Part shown: positions 15,424-24,254 of the stretch, piece after piece
Layout of the letters: every line of letters begins with the position of its first letter
Position numbering within the stretch: the first letter of the stretch is position 1
Assembly: GCA_903928445.1 (NCBI GenBank)
Contig: CAIYRB010000096.1
Span: 1-42,785, forward strand
Direction: 5' to 3'
Length of the DNA stretch: 42,785 bases
Source of the DNA: an uncultured Pseudomonadota bacterium
GTDB lineage: Bacteria; Bdellovibrionota_B; Oligoflexia; Oligoflexales; CAIYRB01
Position numbers and translations under genes: made by a program
Notes under the pieces: generated by a model
Told to the model about the DNA's origin: nothing
The model's input: the letters and a program-made list of their open reading frames with translations, nothing else
Databases searched by the model: none

Positions 15424-16398
15424 ATGCGCCACCAGACCCTGTGGGCCATTGCTGTGGTGCTCTATTGCCGCTCGGCAGCCACTCTAGCCGCACCGGCCGA
15501 TACCAACGCGGCGGCTCCAGCCCCACAAACGGTCAGTCCCTACGAACTTCGCTACCACCTCGACCAAAATGGGACGCAGCCACTTCATACTTTTGTTCTC
15601 AAGTGGACAGGTCCCAGTAGCAACCTACAAACCATTGACGTGATGCTTAGCGATTCCAGCCACGTCGTCCAGACCATCAATGTCCCCCAAGACCGGGTTC
15701 ACCTGGTCTGGCAAGAGATTGGCTCCACCCCAGGAGCCACCAAAGATCGCATCGTCGACTTGATCGACTGTAACTTCGATAAATTCGCCGACCTAAGACT
15801 TCTCAAATCCTGGCCCTATCAGGTCGGCGACAAATCCTACATGGTTTGGCTATATAACGACAAATCAAACAGGTACGAGCTATCCGAAGCCATGAGCGCA
15901 CTACCGACGCCGTCAGTAGACCCTAAGACGAAGCGGATCACCTCGACTAAACTGACGGGATTTGCCGGTGGCGAGTTTGAACAAAGCATCTTCACTGTGG
16001 ACGGATCGGGCGAGGCGACAAAGCTGATTCTCCAGGTCAAGATTGTTCAGACCACACTGGATCCGCAGCATCTGAACTTTCAGCAAGAAATCCGCCAAAG
16101 AGAGGGCGACGAGCTGCAGCGCATTTGCCAGTTGCGCCTGCCCGCTGAGGGTAAGCCAAAGAGGCTGTGGGGGACCAAATCAGCGTGCGCGCCCTTTATG
16201 GCCAAGGCGGCGCCTACGTCCCCGCGAAAAAAGCCCAGCGAAGCGTTTGATCGTGACGACTCAAAGGACTCCGACAACTCGGAGGACGAGCCCACCGACA
16301 ATGTGGCAACGACGAAAGAGCTCTCTCAGGAACCTTCGAAGGAATCTCCGAACAACCCTGCAAGCAAAGCGCTAAAGACCAAGCTTAAGGCCGAGTGA
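15424..16398 (+). CDS. Secreted protein with XAC2610-like domain
   Basis: A 324-residue protein with an N-terminal signal peptide (cleavage probably after LAA, residues 23-25). The central segment has the signature of XAC2610-type proteins: IDCNFDKFADLRLLKSW, MVWLYNDKSNRYELSEAMSALPTPSVDPKTKRITS, a repeat-like 'D-NFD-DLR' strand unit with a conserved FDPKTK-like turn. The last 80 residues are low-complexity, acidic then basic (DRDDSKDSDNSEDEP, KALKTKLKAE), and probably disordered. GGAGG precedes the ATG. The function is unknown; a periplasmic or surface location is inferred. Confidence 0.75.
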   Translation: MRHQTLWAIAVVLYCRSAATLAAPADTNAAAPAPQTVSPYELRYHLDQNGTQPLHTFVLKWTGPSSNLQTIDVMLSDSSHVVQTINVPQDRVHLVWQEIGSTPGATKDRIVDLIDCNFDKFADLRLLKSWPYQVGDKSYMVWLYNDKSNRYELSEAMSALPTPSVDPKTKRITSTKLTGFAGGEFEQSIFTVDGSGEATKLILQVKIVQTTLDPQHLNFQQEIRQREGDELQRICQLRLPAEGKPKRLWGTKSACAPFMAKAAPTSPRKKPSEAFDRDDSKDSDNSEDEPTDNVATTKELSQEPSKESPNNPASKALKTKLKAE

Positions 16399-16446
16399 CA
16401 CACCCCAGCCTCGCCCAGCCACAGCCGCTTTACCAAATGCTAGGCG

Positions 16447-18000
16447 CTAAATCGTGCGCTTATCCAGTCCGTATTTTTCAACCTTCATGATCAAGCCAGC
16501 CCGGCTGATACCCAACTCCTTGGCCAGCTTGGATTTATTCCAACGCGTCCGTTCCAACCCTTCAAAGATCATCTGCTTTTCCAGCTCTTCCAAAGCGTCT
16601 TTAAGACGCCCACTGACGCGGTATCCAGGATACTTGTTTTTGGCGTTATCCTGAATATGTTGACTCAGAAGGTCTGGCAGAATGTCTGGCTCACTTCCAA
16701 CAAGCACACAGCAACGCTCGATCTCGTTTTCCAGCTCGCGCACATTGCCTGGCCAATCGTGATTGATCAGGCGCTCAAGAGTCGAGTGATTGATCGTCTT
16801 TTCCTGATTGCGCTCTTTGTTGAACTTGGTAAGAAAGTGGGCGGTCAGCAGCGGAATATCTTCTTTACGCTCCCGAAGCGGTGGAACCGTCAGGTTGATC
16901 ACCTTGAGGCGGTAATAGAGATCTTCGCGAAACATCCCCTCTTTGACCATCTTCTGCAGTTCGCGGTTGGTTGCAGCGAGGATCCGCACGCTGACCCGCT
17001 TGGTCGCGGTAGCCCCCACCGGAGTGAAGGTCCCCTCTTGCAAGACGCGCAGCATCTTGACCTGCATCGACATCGAGGTCTCACCGATCTCATCAAGAAA
17101 GAGCGTACCGCCATCGGCTTCTTCAAATAGCCCCTTCTTGTCGCGAATGGCTCCGGTAAAGGCGCCCTTCATATGACCAAACAATTCGCTCTCGAGTAGA
17201 TTTTCGTTAAAAGCGCCGCAGTTTACCACGACAAATTTCTTGTCTTTACGCCTGGAATTGTAGTGCAGGGCTTTGGCGATCAGCTCTTTACCGGTACCGT
17301 TTTCGCCATTGATCAAGACGGTGGCTTCAGAGTCGCAAACGCGGTCGAGCAGTCTGTAGAGATCTTGCATCGGCGCGGACTTACCGATCATGCGGTCAAA
17401 GCCGTAGCGAGTCCCAAGTTCCTTGCTCAACTCGCCGACCTTTTCTTGTTCTTCGGAGACGCGCTTTTGCGAGACGATGATCTCTTCCACGACCATCTCA
17501 ATAAGTTCGGTTAGGTAGGCGATTTCCTTTTCCGACAACACCGGTAACGCGTCGACGTGCGCATTCAGTTCGGCAGCCCGGCCGGTGAAGGAGCGCTCTA
17601 GGTAGGCCTTGATGCGCACTTTTTGTTCTTCCGCGCTGTCGGCTACGAGAAAGCCGTCGCCAAAGACACAGCCCATATATTTGCCTTCGACCCGGATCGG
17701 CACCGTCAAAGTCGAGAATCCCGCGTGGCAACGCGACAAGCGCGCGTCGTTGCTCCGTGTGGTGTCGACAACGGTCTGCCTCGCCGTGCCACGACAGGAC
17801 TCAAAGCCCTTGCCGTCGCTAATCACCGCTTTGCAGATGGGGTTAAGCGGGTTGAAGAACTTGCCGTCAGGCACCCCCCTGAGCAGCCCCTTGGTATCGG
17901 TGAAGTTGATCTGAATCTTCCACCACTTGCCAACAAGCTCGCGCAGCCGCCTTATGACGTGCAATTTGTCGAACTCGCTCCAGCGCACTTTGTCAGTCAT
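16447..18000 (-). CDS. Sigma-54 activator with PocR sensory domain
   Basis: A 517-residue enhancer-binding protein. Residues about 10-135 form a PocR domain (WKIQINFTDTKGLLRG, NPLNPICKAVISDGKGFESC, RCHAGFSTLTVPI, GCVFGDGFL) with conserved-looking cysteines 56, 69, 91 and 111; PocR domains sense small organic ligands. A coiled-coil linker spans about 155-195. The AAA+ domain has Walker A GENGTGKE (232-239), the sigma-54-contacting GAFTGA loop (279-284) and Walker B GGTLFLDEIGE. A Fis-type HTH ends the protein (NKSKLAKELGISRAGLIMKV). There is no receiver domain, so control is by ligand, not by a histidine kinase. AGGAG lies 6 bases before the ATG. The target promoters are unknown; two strong sigma-54 sites are in this window. 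Confidence 0.93.
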   Translation of the reverse strand: MTDKVRWSEFDKLHVIRRLRELVGKWWKIQINFTDTKGLLRGVPDGKFFNPLNPICKAVISDGKGFESCRGTARQTVVDTTRSNDARLSRCHAGFSTLTVPIRVEGKYMGCVFGDGFLVADSAEEQKVRIKAYLERSFTGRAAELNAHVDALPVLSEKEIAYLTELIEMVVEEIIVSQKRVSEEQEKVGELSKELGTRYGFDRMIGKSAPMQDLYRLLDRVCDSEATVLINGENGTGKELIAKALHYNSRRKDKKFVVVNCGAFNENLLESELFGHMKGAFTGAIRDKKGLFEEADGGTLFLDEIGETSMSMQVKMLRVLQEGTFTPVGATATKRVSVRILAATNRELQKMVKEGMFREDLYYRLKVINLTVPPLRERKEDIPLLTAHFLTKFNKERNQEKTINHSTLERLINHDWPGNVRELENEIERCCVLVGSEPDILPDLLSQHIQDNAKNKYPGYRVSGRLKDALEELEKQMIFEGLERTRWNKSKLAKELGISRAGLIMKVEKYGLDKRTI

Positions 18001-18174
18001 CGGTAACTCCTAAATGACTGTTTTGACTAGGCATGACTCTGACCAGCAGACACTCTGGCCACAATCAACACACCTATCGGCAAATGTGCGTAGATTCTTT
18101 ACAGGTTAAATACCGCATCATTCCAGCCCTTTGGACCTAGGGCGCTGGAATACTAGACGATTTGCCTGGGAGCA

Positions 18175-18831
18175 TTAATTATTATCAGTTGCTTTGACAC
18201 CTTTGGGCAGAGCAAAAGTCGCCTCCGGGATGGCGGCGTGGGCAGGATTTTTGAATTCATGGGTCAGGGAGTTTTTATTTTTCAGCACCATCTTTAGATA
18301 TGATACGAACTGCTCCTTCTGGGCGAAGTGCAGTTCAATGCTACTCACATCTCCGGCCACCTTCGGCTTTAAATGAACTTTGATCAGGTCCCCGTCTTCA
18401 TCGGCCTTGACCACATCGTAGCGCTTAAGCAGCGAATCGAAGTTCAGGATCAGGTCAATCATCTGATTGAGTTCGTGGGACTGCTGGTCATTGGTGGCGA
18501 ATCTTTTCGCGGTATTGCCCTCAGGGTCATAGTCATAGAACGATTTGCCATCAAAAATCTTGTACTCCCTTTTGGGCGTCTCAAGCATCCAACGAAACAA
18601 ATTTGGCTTAGCAAATAAGGCGCGCCCCTCCCGGTGCGTGCTCTTCTGACGGAGGTCCGTGTAGCGCGTCTGAACGAAGTCTACCGACAGACTGTCATAG
18701 GCCTTCATTTTTGATTGCATCCTCCGCAGCTCGTCGACGGTGAGAGACTTGGCGAACAGCGGCGTCGCGGTGAGCAAGGCCGCACAGAGGAGGATCTTGC
18801 CGTTGGTACGAATGAGACGCCTGTAATGCAT
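18175..18831 (-). CDS. lolA: LolA-like outer-membrane lipoprotein carrier
   Basis: A periplasmic chaperone that carries lipoproteins from the inner membrane to the outer membrane. The 218-residue protein has a signal peptide (ILLCAALLTATPLFA), then the LolA pattern YDSLSVDFVQTRYTDLRQK, GRALFAKPNLFRWMLETPK, YKIFDGKSFYDYDPEGN and later VHLKPK...ISSIEL-like strands. The length is normal. A 57-base gap separates it from pncC on the same strand. An imperfect hairpin (ATTCCAGC at 18120, GCTGGAAT at 18144) follows the gene without a T run. Confidence 0.88.
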   Translation of the reverse strand: MHYRRLIRTNGKILLCAALLTATPLFAKSLTVDELRRMQSKMKAYDSLSVDFVQTRYTDLRQKSTHREGRALFAKPNLFRWMLETPKREYKIFDGKSFYDYDPEGNTAKRFATNDQQSHELNQMIDLILNFDSLLKRYDVVKADEDGDLIKVHLKPKVAGDVSSIELHFAQKEQFVSYLKMVLKNKNSLTHEFKNPAHAAIPEATFALPKGVKATDNN

Positions 18832-18888
18832 GTGAGTGCCTCCCGCGATCGAATGTAGTGATGTTCTTAGGTCAGGACAGCCCGGCGT

Positions 18889-19389
18889 TCAATCCATTTT
18901 ACTGGACAAAGCCTGATCCAGGTAGCTCAGTGCCGCCACCGCCGCGGCCCAGCGGATCGCTTGGCGGTCACCTTGTAGCAGCAACGGCAAGACCTGGGTC
19001 GAGGCCGGTGTGGCTAAGCCGCAAAAGACCGTGCCGACCGGCTTAGCCTCAGTTCCGCCGCTCGGCCCCGCAATTCCGGTCAAAGCCAGCGCGTAGGTGC
19101 TGCCAGTTCGTTGCCTTACACCATCTGCCATGGCCCGTGCCACCGGTGCGCTGACGGCACCAAAACGGTCGATATCGTCCACGGCGACTCCGAGAAGGGA
19201 GACCTTGACAGCATTTGCATAAGAACTCACACCACCTTGGTAAATAGCTGAACTACCGGCAAGTTCCGTCAATAAATAGGCGAGTAAGCCACCGGTGCAG
19301 GACTCCGCGGTCGCGACAGTTTCACCCTTTAACTGAAGCTTTGCCTGGATCTGCCGAAGTAATTCCGTGACTGCTTCTGGTATCTGCAC
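18889..19389 (-). CDS. pncC: Nicotinamide-nucleotide amidase (CinA C-terminal family)
   Basis: A 166-residue stand-alone CinA C-terminal domain that deamidates nicotinamide mononucleotide to nicotinate mononucleotide for NAD salvage. Signatures are TVATAESCTGGLLAYLLTELAGSS, YQGGVSSYANAVK, GAVSAPVARAMADGVR and ALTGIAGPSGGTEAKPVGTVF. The N-terminal COG1058 domain of full CinA is absent, as in E. coli PncC (YgaD). nadA, of the same NAD pathway, lies 6 kb away. Confidence 0.93.
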   Translation of the reverse strand: MQIPEAVTELLRQIQAKLQLKGETVATAESCTGGLLAYLLTELAGSSAIYQGGVSSYANAVKVSLLGVAVDDIDRFGAVSAPVARAMADGVRQRTGSTYALALTGIAGPSGGTEAKPVGTVFCGLATPASTQVLPLLLQGDRQAIRWAAAVAALSYLDQALSSKMD

Positions 19390-19489
19390 GTGGGCCTCCT
19401 GAATGGACGACGAACCTCGGTTCTTACCTGCCCAACATAGCGTGCTCAGACAGGGTTTCCCATTGGATTAGGTGCTAAAGGAGTTGGTG

Positions 19490-21169
19490 ATGAGCCATGT
19501 TTGGGACAAGTACTATCCCGAGGGCCAAAGCAGCGAAATCAATCTTTCGCAGTGGACCTGTGTCGCTGATGCACTAGAACAAGCATGCCAACGCTACCCC
19601 GAATCAATCGCTCTGACCTGCATGGGCGCCGACCTCAGCTACCGGCAATTCGACCGCTTAGCGAGTCAATTCGCCTCCTACCTGCAGCATTCGGTCGGTC
19701 TAAAAAAAGGCGACCGCCTCGCCATCATGCTGCCCAACATCATGCAGCTTCCCATCGCCTTTTTCGCTGCGCAAAAGATCGGCGTCGTCTGCGTCAACAC
19801 TAATCCTTTGTACACTCCCCGCGAAATGCGGCATCAATTCAACGATAGCGGCGCCAAAGCCATCATTATGATCGATCTATTCATGAACAACCTCGAGGAG
19901 GTGGTTAAAGATACGCAGATCGAGCACATCGTCGTCACGTCGGTCGGAGATCAACTACCGGCTTGGAAGGCTCTTTTAATAAAAGGCGTGATGAGAGCTA
20001 GGGGTATGATTCCCAGGCATCAGCTAAGGGCCGTATCGTTTCGCCAAGCACTCGCCATCGGCGCCAAAAAGCCGTACACCGCGCCAACCCTTTCGCACCA
20101 GGATCTGTCCATCCTGCAATACACTGGCGGCACGACCGGCGTGTCCAAAGGTGCCATGCTGCTGCAAAGCAATGTCTTGGCCAATATCGCTCAGATTCAG
20201 CACCTCGCTTCGGGGCATGTCACATCAGCACAGGAAGCCGTCCTAACGGCACTGCCGCTCTATCATGTGTTCGCACTTACGGTGAATTTTCTCGCCTTTG
20301 CCGCCATGGGCCAACGCATGGTGCTGGTACCCCGACCGATTCCAGTGAGCAACCTAGTTAAGATCTTCAAAAAATACCCCATCACGGTGATGACCGGAGT
20401 CAACACGCTGTTTAGCGCCTTGGTCAACGACCCAGGTTTTCAAGCATCTCCAGCAAAGCACCTCAAGTTTTCCATCGGCGGCGGCATGGCGGTGCAATCG
20501 TCTGTCAGTAAAAAGTGGCAACAGCTCACCGGTCAACCGATCGTCGAAGGCTTTGGACTGACCGAGGCCTCACCCGTGACTCACGTAAACCCCATCGGCG
20601 GCGAGATACGCTTGGGCTCGATCGGCATTCCCCTGGCCTCAACCGATGCTAAGGTCGTCGATGAGCATGGGCGCGAAGTCCCTCTTGGCGAAACCGGCGA
20701 GCTCATCGTCCAAGGGCCGCAAGTGATGGCAGGATATTGGCGACGCCCCGATGAGACCGCCAATGTCATTAAAGGCAACTGGCTATGGACTGGCGACATA
20801 GCGCGTCGCGATAGCGACGGCTTCTTCTATATTGTCGATCGCAAAAAGGACATGATCCTCGTGTCAGGTTTTAATGTGTTTCCCAGTGAAATCGAAGAAG
20901 TCATCTCGTCGCATCCGAAGGTCCTTGAAGTCGCCGTCGTCGGAGTGCCTGACGACAATTCCGGCGAAGCGGTCAAGGCGTTTATAGTTGCCAAAGACCC
21001 GTCTCTGACGACCGAGGAAATCCGTAAGCACTGCGTAGCCCAACTCACCGGATATAAGCGGCCGCGCCAATACGAATTTAGGACCGAGCTGCCGAAGTCC
21101 AACGTTGGTAAAATCCTACGCCGGCGCCTCCGCGACGAAGCCCAACCCAAACTCGATAAGTCCGCATAA
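19490..21169 (+). CDS. fadD: Long-chain fatty acid--CoA ligase
   Basis: Activates fatty acids to acyl-CoA through an acyl-adenylate. The 559-residue protein has the AMP-binding P-loop YTGGTTGVSKGA (near residue 210), the YGLTE-type motif GFGLTEASP, the hinge WLWTGDIARRDSDGFFYIVDRKKDMILVSGFNVFPSEIEE, and the catalytic Lys region PKSNVGKILRRRLR near the end. The start is ATG 19490 with AAAGGAG 6 bases upstream; a GTG 18 bases earlier lies before this ribosome binding site. The stop overlaps the HDOD gene start as TAATG, so the two are co-translated. Confidence 0.93.
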   Translation: MSHVWDKYYPEGQSSEINLSQWTCVADALEQACQRYPESIALTCMGADLSYRQFDRLASQFASYLQHSVGLKKGDRLAIMLPNIMQLPIAFFAAQKIGVVCVNTNPLYTPREMRHQFNDSGAKAIIMIDLFMNNLEEVVKDTQIEHIVVTSVGDQLPAWKALLIKGVMRARGMIPRHQLRAVSFRQALAIGAKKPYTAPTLSHQDLSILQYTGGTTGVSKGAMLLQSNVLANIAQIQHLASGHVTSAQEAVLTALPLYHVFALTVNFLAFAAMGQRMVLVPRPIPVSNLVKIFKKYPITVMTGVNTLFSALVNDPGFQASPAKHLKFSIGGGMAVQSSVSKKWQQLTGQPIVEGFGLTEASPVTHVNPIGGEIRLGSIGIPLASTDAKVVDEHGREVPLGETGELIVQGPQVMAGYWRRPDETANVIKGNWLWTGDIARRDSDGFFYIVDRKKDMILVSGFNVFPSEIEEVISSHPKVLEVAVVGVPDDNSGEAVKAFIVAKDPSLTTEEIRKHCVAQLTGYKRPRQYEFRTELPKSNVGKILRRRLRDEAQPKLDKSA

Positions 21170-22239
21170 TGACCACCGACCTTGACATCAAAGAATGCGG
21201 CTCCTGTCGCCGTCGCTTTACTACGGAGCAAGACTTCTTTAGCAACACCTCGCGGTGGCGCCTCTGCAGTAGCGGCCACCTCTGGTTTAATTGCAACTGC
21301 GGCTCGACCTTATTGATTAAGCGCGGCCGCTTTCCGTGGTTCTCACCTGAATTCACTCTGGGTACAGAAAGTCGCGGCGTCTTCAATCGTCTAAGTAACC
21401 TAAAAGACCTGCCGCGCGTACCGAATATCGCTTTGGAGCTCCATCAAACCTTGCAGCAGCCGCAGGTATCGCCGCCCGATATCGCTCGGAGCATCCGCAA
21501 GGAACCTGTCCTTGCTTCGCAGGTGCTGCACATGGCGGAAACCATTCGCAACGCCCGCAGTCCAAGTGCCGTCAAGTTTAAGACCTTAGAGCATGCGGTC
21601 GTCTATATCGGTTACAAGGCCCTCCAGGACTTACTCGTGACCGCGTCGCTGCAGACTATTCCCTTGCCAGACAGCGGCTTTCAACCCACGGCCTTCTGGC
21701 AGGAATCCTACTTGACCGGGGCTATCGCCGAAGCGCTGATGCGGCGCTTTTCACCCGATCTGGTCCAGGATGAAGTATTTCTCGCCGGCAGTCTGTGTAA
21801 CCTTGGCAAGCTTGTTACCGCCTTCTGCTTTCCACCACTTGTCACCAAAATCATCAACGATGTGTCGGGGAGCAAAGAACCACTAGTCACCTGGCGTCAG
21901 GCCGAGGCCGCCTATCAGTTTCCTGATCACTGCATCCTTGGCGAAATAGCCGCGACACTCTGGGGCTTTCCTGTGGAAATCGTCCAAGCAATCCGCGAGC
22001 ATCACACCTTTCAGCCACTGAGCAAGGCCCCGCTCACCGTGGGCGAGATCGTCGCTGTTGCAAATCAAATGCTCCACTGGGTGCTTCTTAGACCACACCG
22101 CATGGAATACGGACTTATCGAACTCTTTGCCGCAAAAGTCGCTATCAATGAAAGCGAGCTGGCACGCCTTGCAGGCGAATTCACCAAGTTGTCCGCCAGC
22201 ATCCTCGCATCGACGGCGCACTTGCCTCGCGCGAGTTGA
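21169..22239 (+). CDS. HDOD-domain protein with N-terminal Cys-rich segment
   Basis: A 356-residue protein. Cysteines 10, 13, 33, 42 and 44 in the first 50 residues look like a small zinc ribbon. Residues about 75-280 form an HDOD domain (LPRVPNIALELHQTLQQPQVSPPDIARSI, LASQVLHMAET, EVFLAGSLCNLGKLV, HCILGEIAATLWGFP, IREHH), a degenerate HD fold that lacks the HD metal pair and usually acts as a signalling scaffold rather than an enzyme. It is translationally coupled to fadD. It ends tail to tail with the next gene with no base between the two stop codons. Confidence 0.85.
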   Translation: MTTDLDIKECGSCRRRFTTEQDFFSNTSRWRLCSSGHLWFNCNCGSTLLIKRGRFPWFSPEFTLGTESRGVFNRLSNLKDLPRVPNIALELHQTLQQPQVSPPDIARSIRKEPVLASQVLHMAETIRNARSPSAVKFKTLEHAVVYIGYKALQDLLVTASLQTIPLPDSGFQPTAFWQESYLTGAIAEALMRRFSPDLVQDEVFLAGSLCNLGKLVTAFCFPPLVTKIINDVSGSKEPLVTWRQAEAAYQFPDHCILGEIAATLWGFPVEIVQAIREHHTFQPLSKAPLTVGEIVAVANQMLHWVLLRPHRMEYGLIELFAAKVAINESELARLAGEFTKLSASILASTAHLPRAS

Positions 22240-22983
22240 CTAATCTTGTACGAGCAAGTCGATGCGCTGCTCAATTCCTTGCCGTGTCAGCGTGACCTCG
22301 ACCTTTGGTTCTTTCCGCAACGACTGCAGTAAACGAATGGTCATAGCGACATCGGTCAGACTCTGGCCATTGATTGCGGTGATAATATCGCCGTCGATGA
22401 AGCCGGCTTTCTGGTAGATGCTGCCAGCTTCGATCTCCCACAGACGAAAGCCTGCAAGCTGCCCATCGATGTAGTAGGGGATTGCCGCGACCTGCATCAG
22501 CACCTTGCTAAGCTGATCCTTGGTCATGGAGTCGCGCAAGGCGGCCGTGATCTTCACGACGCCACCATGACGCTCGATACCCGTGCTGATTTGCGCGAGG
22601 GAAGAGTCTTGCCGTTCTCCCTGTGAACCGGGATCGGCTGGATCGATCTGCTCGCCGACCCTAACCCTTTCGCTTTTACCGTCGAGGCGAACATAGACGT
22701 AGTCGCGTTCAATCCGCTCGACGACCAGACGGTGGTCTACGTCCTGGCCGATCTTCGCGGCAAAGGTCTCTCCAGTCGGCATAGCTTTAAATAAGACGAC
22801 GCCTTTGGCCGCCTCAGCCGAGGCAATGACCCCAAGCACCAAAAACGTCCGCGGTTCACCTTGCCCCAAGGCTGGCTCGGTCAAAGCCCCACTAGTGGTA
22901 CAAATAGCTACGGATATCAGTGTATTCAGTACAGCCTTCAGCATCTTCAACCACCACATCAGCAACAACGGTTTAGGCAGCAT
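22240..22983 (-). CDS. GspC-like protein with PDZ domain
   Basis: The protein has an N-terminal hydrophobic segment (LKAVLNTLISVAICTTSGALT), an HR-like region (FLVLGVIASAEAAKGVVLF...AAKIGQDVDHRLVVERIERDYVYVRLDGKSERVRVGE) and a C-terminal PDZ-like domain (GFRLWEIEAGSIYQKAGFIDGDIITAINGQSLTDVAMTIRLLQSL). This order is that of the type II secretion inner-membrane protein GspC/PulC, which links the cytoplasmic platform to the outer-membrane secretin. No other gsp gene is in the window. The start is unclear: ATG at 22983, 22959 or 22944, or GTG 23037, none with a convincing ribosome binding site; 22983 is used here. Confidence 0.72.
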   Translation of the reverse strand: MLPKPLLLMWWLKMLKAVLNTLISVAICTTSGALTEPALGQGEPRTFLVLGVIASAEAAKGVVLFKAMPTGETFAAKIGQDVDHRLVVERIERDYVYVRLDGKSERVRVGEQIDPADPGSQGERQDSSLAQISTGIERHGGVVKITAALRDSMTKDQLSKVLMQVAAIPYYIDGQLAGFRLWEIEAGSIYQKAGFIDGDIITAINGQSLTDVAMTIRLLQSLRKEPKVEVTLTRQGIEQRIDLLVQD

Positions 22984-23095
22984 CCTTGGCGGACACCAAC
23001 GGCCACTGTGCAATTCGCGGGCCCGTTCCGAGTCCACCTTTAACCGGCTGTTTTAGATGTGTTTTGTTTATCCATGGCACAATAAATTAGGACCT

Positions 23096-23120
23096 CGGGT
23101 GTCAAAAACTTCGACACCCG
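23096..23120. repeat. Hairpin between the GspC-like gene and the secreted-protein cluster
   Basis: CGGGTGTC (23096-23103) and GACACCCG (23113-23120) form a perfect 8-bp inverted repeat around AAAAACTTC, inside a 159-base divergent intergenic region. It could be an operator or the leader hairpin of either gene. No terminator T tract. Confidence 0.4.
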
Positions 23121-23196
23121 TGTACGCCGAGAACGAGGCTACGACAAAAAGCTGCTAGAATAACTTGATCCACATTCCTTACCCGCCGCACGCTTG

Positions 23197-23769
23197 ATGA
23201 GCCAAAACATGCCTCGCATGTTCGCCGTTATTTGTTTCATGGGCCTCGCTTGGCTGGTTCAGGCCGACGTGGCAACCGCTGCGACCTGGTCCATCAACTC
23301 TACCGGGGGCGTCCTGCAGCAACCGACAAGCCACTACTACCACGCGATTTACGGGGCCGAGGCGCTGTTTGCGACCACGAACGACGGCTTGCTGATTCGC
23401 GCCAGTTATCTTGAACGGCCAGAGTTTCATGACGCCGGATACTCAGACAAAGACTACGGCTGGTTCGGCCTGATCGGCACCAAGGTCACCAAAGCGGCGA
23501 ATCACGGCCTCTTCGCCTTTATCGGTGGCGGCCGCATGAGCGGCTATGTCAAGGCAGACCCCGATTACCGCGGCACGAGCGGCGAACCCAACAACCACTA
23601 CCTAATTTCCGGACTCACCGTGGCCATGGCCTACGCGGTACACCTTGGACCGGTCTACCTCGCTGCCGAACACCAGACCTTCGTCGGCTACGTCGACAAA
23701 GTGCAGCTCGATGCACTCGTCGGCTGGCCATTTCACTTCTTTCAAATAAAAGCTGGTTTAGCATGGTGA
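23197..23769 (+). CDS. Secreted protein, probable small outer-membrane barrel
   Basis: A 190-residue protein with a signal peptide (FAVICFMGLAWLVQADVATA). The mature part is rich in alternating hydrophobic and aromatic strands (YYHAIYGAEALFATTNDGLLIRASYLERP; FAFIGGGRM; VHLGPVYLAAEHQTFVGYV) and ends in aromatic residues (HFFQIKAGLAW), as outer-membrane barrels often do. The family is not recognised. ATG 23197 is preceded by an in-frame TTG; the ribosome binding site is weak. The stop overlaps the next gene. Confidence 0.65.
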   Translation: MSQNMPRMFAVICFMGLAWLVQADVATAATWSINSTGGVLQQPTSHYYHAIYGAEALFATTNDGLLIRASYLERPEFHDAGYSDKDYGWFGLIGTKVTKAANHGLFAFIGGGRMSGYVKADPDYRGTSGEPNNHYLISGLTVAMAYAVHLGPVYLAAEHQTFVGYVDKVQLDALVGWPFHFFQIKAGLAW

Positions 23770-24254
23770 TGCGCTGGGTAAAGGTGGCCTGCCTATGGCT
23801 GCTCGCGGCTGGCAATGCTTTTGCCGACGGCAGTCGCCACTATACCGTGACGGGTCAATTTATTTCACTCGCACCAAACGCCGGAGGACAAAACGCCTAT
23901 GCTTTGCGCCTGGCGACGAATGAATGGGAGATCAGCGGCTTTAGCAATTTGGGCATCTCCATCAATGGGCGCGCCTTGACCGGCGCCACCTACGACTGGC
24001 GATTTCCCATTTGCGACGACTCGTGCTGGTGGCAATTTTTCGTCCAGACCGGCGTCGGTGCATCCAATGGCGGACCGCTGGCAGAATTGACCTGGGGCTC
24101 CGTGCTGCCGCTAGTCCCCATTTGGCTACCTTTTACCGCGCCCCGCTACCTCCCCGCGCTTCGCCTCGACATGACCACGCAGATCATCGCCACACGCTGG
24201 CGTGCTGTCACCTGGAGTTACCCTCTATGGGCTGGGATATCCGTCGCCTTTTAA
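23763..24254 (+). CDS. Secreted protein of unknown function
   Basis: A 163-residue protein with a signal peptide (VACLWLLAAGNAFA) and a mature part with strand-like alternation (HYTVTGQFISLAP, YALRLATNEWEISGFSNLGISING), a paired-cysteine loop (FPICDDSCWW) and a C-terminus ending in VAF. A barrel or surface-associated lipid-interacting protein is possible, but no family is recognised. It overlaps the previous gene (a second ATG at 23769 lies exactly on its stop) and the metalloprotease gene downstream by 28 bases, so the three form one operon. Confidence 0.6.
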   Translation: MVMRWVKVACLWLLAAGNAFADGSRHYTVTGQFISLAPNAGGQNAYALRLATNEWEISGFSNLGISINGRALTGATYDWRFPICDDSCWWQFFVQTGVGASNGGPLAELTWGSVLPLVPIWLPFTAPRYLPALRLDMTTQIIATRWRAVTWSYPLWAGISVAF

